Below, in pieces: positions 60,686-64,000 of a stretch of DNA of 64,000 nt. This stretch comes from Bauldia sp. (GTDB taxonomy: Bacteria > Pseudomonadota > Alphaproteobacteria > Rhizobiales > Kaistiaceae). Each line of letters begins with the position of its first letter. Position 1 is the stretch's first letter. The stretch spans positions 806,001 to 870,000 of the forward strand of contig JBBCGQ010000001.1 of NCBI GenBank assembly GCA_037200845.1, written 5' to 3'. The translations under genes were made by a program, and so were the position numbers. A model generated the notes under the pieces. That model was not told the DNA's origin. It searched no databases and was given only the letters and a program-made list of their open reading frames with translations.

Positions 60686-61789
60686 TGTCGCGCAGATCGC
60701 AACATGCTCCCGCGTGTGGTCGGTCCCGCGCCACGTCGGATCGTTGCCGTGATCCGCGGTAAAGATCACCAGATCGCCGTCGCGTAACGCGGAGAGCATC
60801 TCCGGCACGCGCCGGTCGAACATCTCGAGCGCCGCCGCATACCCGGGCACGTTCCGCGCATGCCCATACAGCGTGTCGAAATCGACAAAATTCGCGAAGA
60901 CGAAATCCCCGTCGCCCGCCTGGCCCAGTGCCTCAAGCGCCCGGTCGAACAGCGCCATGTCGTTCGGCGCCTTGAGGATCGTGCCGGTCCCGCGATGCGC
61001 GAAGATGTCGCCGATCTTGCCGACCGAGAAAACCTTCCGCCCCGCCGCCTCCAGCCGGTCGAGGATCGTCGGCTCCGGCGGCGGCACCGCATAGTCGCGC
61101 CGGTTCGCGGTCCGCTTGAACCTCTCGATCGTCTCGCCGACGAACGGCCGCGCGATCACCCGTCCGATATTGAGCGGGTCGCACAGCCGCCGCGCCACCT
61201 CGCAGACCTCGTACAGGCGCTCCAGCCCGAAATGCGTTTCGTGCGCCGCGATCTGGAAAACCGAATCCGCGCTCGTGTAGCAGATCGGCTTCCCCGTCCG
61301 GATCGACTCCGGGCCGAGTTCGTGGATGATCGGCATCCCCGACGCATGCCTGTTGCCGAGTATCCCCGGCAGCTTCGCCTCGCTGATCAATGCATCGGTC
61401 AGCGCCTTCGGAAATGCCGGCACCGTGTCCGGAAAATACGTCCAGGCAAACGACACCGGCACGCCCGCCATCTCCCAGTGGCCGGAGGGCGTATCCTTCC
61501 CGGTCGACGTTTCGCGCGCATAGCCCCAGATCGCGTCGGGCGAGGGCGGAGCCTCCAGCCCCGGCGGCAGCGTGCCCGTCGAGGCCTCCGCCGCGCGACC
61601 TAAGCCCAGCCCCGTCAGATTGGGCATGCTGAGTTTCCCGCTCCGCAGCCCCGCCTTGTCGCCGGCGCCGACAGCGCACGCCGCCGCGATATGGCCCAGC
61701 GTATCGGAGCCCGCGTCGCCGAAGGCGGCTGCATCCTCCGCCCCGCCGATGCCGAAGGAATCCATGACCATGATGATCGCGCGCGCCAT
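60569..61789 (-). CDS. deoB: Phosphopentomutase
   Basis: A 406-residue alkaline phosphatase-superfamily mutase that converts (deoxy)ribose 1-phosphate to the 5-phosphate. The metal and phospho-site motifs are [21 protein letters not shown] and T-A-D-H-G-N-D-P-T. It completes the cdd-pnp-deoA pathway but is transcribed from the opposite strand. No deoC (deoxyribose-phosphate aldolase) is seen. Its 3' end overlaps the AraC gene. Confidence 0.95.
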   Translation of the reverse strand: MARAIIMVMDSFGIGGAEDAAAFGDAGSDTLGHIAAACAVGAGDKAGLRSGKLSMPNLTGLGLGRAAEASTGTLPPGLEAPPSPDAIWGYARETSTGKDTPSGHWEMAGVPVSFAWTYFPDTVPAFPKALTDALISEAKLPGILGNRHASGMPIIHELGPESIRTGKPICYTSADSVFQIAAHETHFGLERLYEVCEVARRLCDPLNIGRVIARPFVGETIERFKRTANRRDYAVPPPEPTILDRLEAAGRKVFSVGKIGDIFAHRGTGTILKAPNDMALFDRALEALGQAGDGDFVFANFVDFDTLYGHARNVPGYAAALEMFDRRVPEMLSALRDGDLVIFTADHGNDPTWRGTDHTREHVAICATLRGRPGKAIGGRATLADIGESVAAHLGIAPGRHGRSFL

Positions 61790-61894
61790 GGCCGCACCCT
61801 AGGCATGGCCTTCCCCGGGGACAACCGCCACGCCTGTGACGTGCGCCATTGGCGCCGCGCCGGCAGGGCGGCTAGGGTTTCTCGGACAGGCAGC

Positions 61895-61941
61895 CGGCAA
61901 TCGGCAGCAGGCAATCGGGCGTCTCCGACTGCCGATTGCCG
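61895..61941 (+). promoter_or_regulatory. 13-bp inverted repeat in the upp leader
   Basis: CGGCAATCGGCAG and CTGCCGATTGCCG form a perfect 13-bp stem around a 21-base centre, ending 6 bases before the upp AGGAG. A further direct GGCAATCGG lies in the loop. It may be a leader RNA control element, or part of a GGCAATCGG-type simple repeat. Confidence 0.5.
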
Positions 61942-61959
61942 CGAAGCAGGAGAGTGTCC

Positions 61960-62589
61960 ATGCAGGGCGTCACCGTCGTCAACCACCCCCTCGTTCAGCA
62001 CAAGCTCACGTTGATGCGCGACAAGGGCACGCCGACGGTGCAGTTCCGCCAGTTGCTGCGCGAGATCGCGCTCCTCCTCACCTACGAGGTGACGCGCGAC
62101 CTGCCGCTGACCACCAAGCGCATCGAGACGCCGGTCGCCGCGATGGACGCGCCGATCCTGCAGGGCAAGAAGCCGGTGTATGCCTCGATCCTGCGCGCCG
62201 GCAACGGCCTGCTGGAAGGCATGCTCGACCTCGTGCCTTCGGCCCGCGTCGCCCACATCGGCATCTACCGCAACCCGCAGACGCTCGAGCCGGTCGAGTA
62301 TTACTTCAAGGCGCCCGAGGATCTCGCCGATCGCCTGGTCATCGTCGTCGACCCGATGCTGGCCACCGCCAACTCCGCATCGGCCGCCATCGAGAAGCTC
62401 AAGCAGCGCGGCGCCAAGGACATCCGCTTCGTCTGCCTGCTCGCCGCGCCGGAGGGCATCGCCCGCCTGCAGAAGGCGCACCCAGACGTGCCGATCTACA
62501 CCGCCGCCATCGACCAGCGCCTCAACGACCACGGCTACATCGTCCCCGGCCTCGGCGACGCCGGCGACCGCCTCTACGGCACGAAGTAG
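61960..62589 (+). CDS. upp: Uracil phosphoribosyltransferase
   Basis: A 209-residue PRTase making UMP from uracil and PRPP. The PRPP loop is [13 protein letters not shown], and the C-terminal [12 protein letters not shown] motif binds uracil. ATG at 61960 has AGGAGAG upstream. It captures uracil released by the pyrimidine phosphorylase and diverges from deoB. Confidence 0.96.
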   Translation: MQGVTVVNHPLVQHKLTLMRDKGTPTVQFRQLLREIALLLTYEVTRDLPLTTKRIETPVAAMDAPILQGKKPVYASILRAGNGLLEGMLDLVPSARVAHIGIYRNPQTLEPVEYYFKAPEDLADRLVIVVDPMLATANSASAAIEKLKQRGAKDIRFVCLLAAPEGIARLQKAHPDVPIYTAAIDQRLNDHGYIVPGLGDAGDRLYGTK

Positions 62590-62615
62590 GAGCGCCGCCG
62601 CCGCAACGGGTCGAA

Positions 62616-62665
62616 CCCTCCCCTTGCGGGAGGGTCAAAACCGCGCCGGCGGTTTTGGGGAGGGG
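62616..62665. repeat. Family B palindromic repeat, single unit
   Basis: A forward unit with second stem AAAACCGC-gcc-GGCGGTTTT, one base longer than the norm. It lies between upp and the SDR gene. Confidence 0.85.
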
Positions 62666-62723
62666 TGCCTTCCCAACCTCGGCACCCCGCCGTAAGAACA
62701 AGAAAATAGACGGGGAACTACCG

Positions 62724-63494
62724 ATGAAACCGAAATTCGGCGCCATCTACCCAAGCCTGAAGGGCCGCACGGTGCTGGTCACCGGCGGCGGCTCCGGCAT
62801 CGGCGAATCCGTCGTGGAGCATTTCGCCGCGCAGGGGTCGAAGGTCGGCTTCCTCGACATTGCCGATAAGCCGTCGCAGGCCTTGGCCGCGCGCCTGAAG
62901 AAGAAGCACCGGACGGTCCACTTCGAGCACTGCGACCTCACTGACATCGCCGCGCTGAAAGTCGCGATCGCGAACGTGCGCAAGGCGCTCGGCCCCGTCA
63001 CCATCCTGGTCAACAACGCCGCCCACGACGAGCGTCACGCGCTCGCCGATGTCACGCCCGAATATTTCGACAACCGCATCGCCGTGAACCTCAAGCATCA
63101 GTTGTTTGCAATTCAGCAGGTGGTGCCCGACATGCAGAAGGCCGGCGGCGGCGCGATCGTCAACATGAGCTCCGGCTCGTGGATGGTCGGCAGCCAGAAC
63201 ATGCCGGTCTACGTCGCCTCCAAGATCGCCTCCTACGGCCTGGTCCGCGGCCTCGCGCGCGATCTCGGCCGCCAGAACATCCGCATCAACGCGATCTCGC
63301 CCGGCTGGATCATGACCAAGCGCCAGAAGGAATTGTGGGTGACGCCCGACGCGCTGGAACAACTGATGAAGGACCAGTCCCTCCAGCGCACGCTCGACCC
63401 GGCCGAGATCGCGCGCGCTGTCCTCTTCTTCGCCTCCGACGAATCCTCCGCCGCCACCAACCAGAACTTCGTCTTCGACGGCGGCTGGGTGTAG
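62724..63494 (+). CDS. SDR, probable sugar 1-dehydrogenase (xylose/arabinose dehydrogenase-like)
   Basis: A 256-residue short-chain dehydrogenase. The start A-I-Y-P-S-L-K-G, G-G-G-S-G-I-G cofactor loop, F-L-D-I-A-D strand, and V-N-N-A-A-H-D-E-R-H-A-L-A-D-V-T closely resemble Caulobacter D-xylose dehydrogenase and related L-arabinose/D-galactose dehydrogenases as I recall them. The catalytic Tyr/Lys are in Y-V-A-S-K. It would oxidise a pentose or hexose to its lactone as the first step of non-phosphorylative catabolism. No lactonase or dehydratase is visible next to it. Confidence 0.88.
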   Translation: MKPKFGAIYPSLKGRTVLVTGGGSGIGESVVEHFAAQGSKVGFLDIADKPSQALAARLKKKHRTVHFEHCDLTDIAALKVAIANVRKALGPVTILVNNAAHDERHALADVTPEYFDNRIAVNLKHQLFAIQQVVPDMQKAGGGAIVNMSSGSWMVGSQNMPVYVASKIASYGLVRGLARDLGRQNIRINAISPGWIMTKRQKELWVTPDALEQLMKDQSLQRTLDPAEIARAVLFFASDESSAATNQNFVFDGGWV

Positions 63495-63533
63495 CCGGAG
63501 TTTGCAGAAGCACGATGTTCCGGCAAGGATGAA

Positions 63534-63650
63534 CCCTCCCCTTGCGGGAGGGTCAAACCGCCAAAGGCGGTTTGGGGAGGGGTGTCTCTCCTCCGCATCA
63601 AACCGAGCAGCCACGCACTAACGCCGCGACCGCCAAAGGCGGGGAGGGGG
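63534..63650. repeat. Family B palindromic repeat plus fragment
   Basis: A complete 49-bp unit (63534-63582), stem AAACCGCC-aaa-GGCGGTTT, and a degenerate second piece (63629-63650, CCGCCAAAGGCGGGGAGGG). The rest of the 287-bp gap before the last gene shows nothing recognisable. Confidence 0.8.
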
Positions 63651-63781
63651 TGTCTCTCATCCCCTCCGGCGCACGCATCTCTCATCCGCACGCTGGCATC
63701 TCAACCTCCCGCTAACCAACCCGCCAGAACGCCGCCCTCCGGGAGCACGCCGTTAGGCACCCTTGCGGCAGAAAACACCCC

Positions 63782-64000
63782 ATGCAGCAGCGTTTCCTCG
63801 CCATCTCCGCCGCAATCGTGTTTGCGGCCGTCGCGCTCCCCTATGTCCTGCCGGGCGTCGTCTCGTCGCTGACCGCGGAAGCCGATCTCGTCGCCAACGG
63901 CCCGGAAGAGCCGCGCACCGTCACCATCGGCGCCGACGACAAGGGCCACTTCGCCACCGAGGCGGCCATCGACGGCCGCACGCTGGCGATGGTGGTCGAC
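63782..64000 (+). CDS. Clan AA aspartic protease family protein (TIGR02281-like), cut by the right edge
   Basis: The first 73 codons are visible. A basic start and hydrophobic segment (about residues 5-27) form a signal or anchor. Then V-T-I-G-A-D-D-K-G-H-F-A-T-E-A-A-I-D-G-R leads to V-V-D, where the catalytic D-T/S-G triad of a retropepsin-like fold would start. This pattern matches the TIGR02281 group of predicted periplasmic proteases. The catalytic motif is just outside the window. Confidence 0.75.
   Translation, partial: MQQRFLAISAAIVFAAVALPYVLPGVVSSLTAEADLVANGPEEPRTVTIGADDKGHFATEAAIDGRTLAMVVD

Overview
The window is a GC-rich, densely coded stretch of chromosome with many 1-8 bp gene overlaps. 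Codon bias, the glgPBCA-pgm-glgX gene order, CoxG/S/M, an Irr-like box at bacterioferritin and abundant small GC-rich intergenic palindromes suggest an alphaproteobacterium of the Hyphomicrobiales/Rhizobiales type. I cannot name the species. No rRNA, tRNA, CRISPR array, prophage or recognisable insertion sequence was seen.

Layout. (1) 1-8045: a BMP-type ABC importer (binding protein, two permeases, ATPase) interleaved with a biuret-hydrolase-like enzyme and a second cysteine hydrolase cut by the left edge, headed by a 2OG-Fe(II) oxygenase and a GntR regulator; probably import and breakdown of a ureide or related N compound. (2) 8140-23100: a small membrane protein, the complete glycogen operon glgP-glgB-glgC-glgA-pgm-glgX, a cytoplasmic GH3 glucosidase and a secreted protein. 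(3) 23391-33293: an MMPL/RND exporter, VOC protein, ETF-QO overlapping a PfkB kinase, an orphan HerA-like ATPase, mannonate dehydratase, a small membrane protein and an MsAcT-like SGNH esterase. (4) 33290-41939: D-amino acid dehydrogenase, 4-hydroxyproline epimerase, winged-helix/TPR regulator, two small proteins, a DapA-superfamily lyase, a MalK-type ATPase and a GH127-like protein lacking its zinc cysteines; this could be hydroxyproline and plant-glycan catabolism. (5) 41992-47750: lspA, two RNA methyltransferases, coxG, a frameshifted coxS and coxM without coxL, then bfd and bfr behind an Irr-like box. (6) 47780-48322: a DUF559 nuclease-like gene between inverted 49-bp repeats that supply its Shine-Dalgarno and its stop codon. 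(7) 48408-62589: glk, mgsA and a second BMP-type importer, divergent from cdd-pnp-deoA; then an L,D-transpeptidase, an SDR/AraC divergent pair, deoB and upp. Together these form a nucleoside uptake and salvage locus. (8) 62724-64000: a sugar-dehydrogenase-type SDR and the start of a clan AA protease.

Four families of short palindromic repeats occupy nearly every gap over about 200 bp. In two of them the stems vary between copies but stay paired, which points to selection on a folded structure. The points most worth follow-up are the repeat-bracketed DUF559 gene, the cysteine-less GH127 protein, the broken coxS, and the biuret/ureide module.
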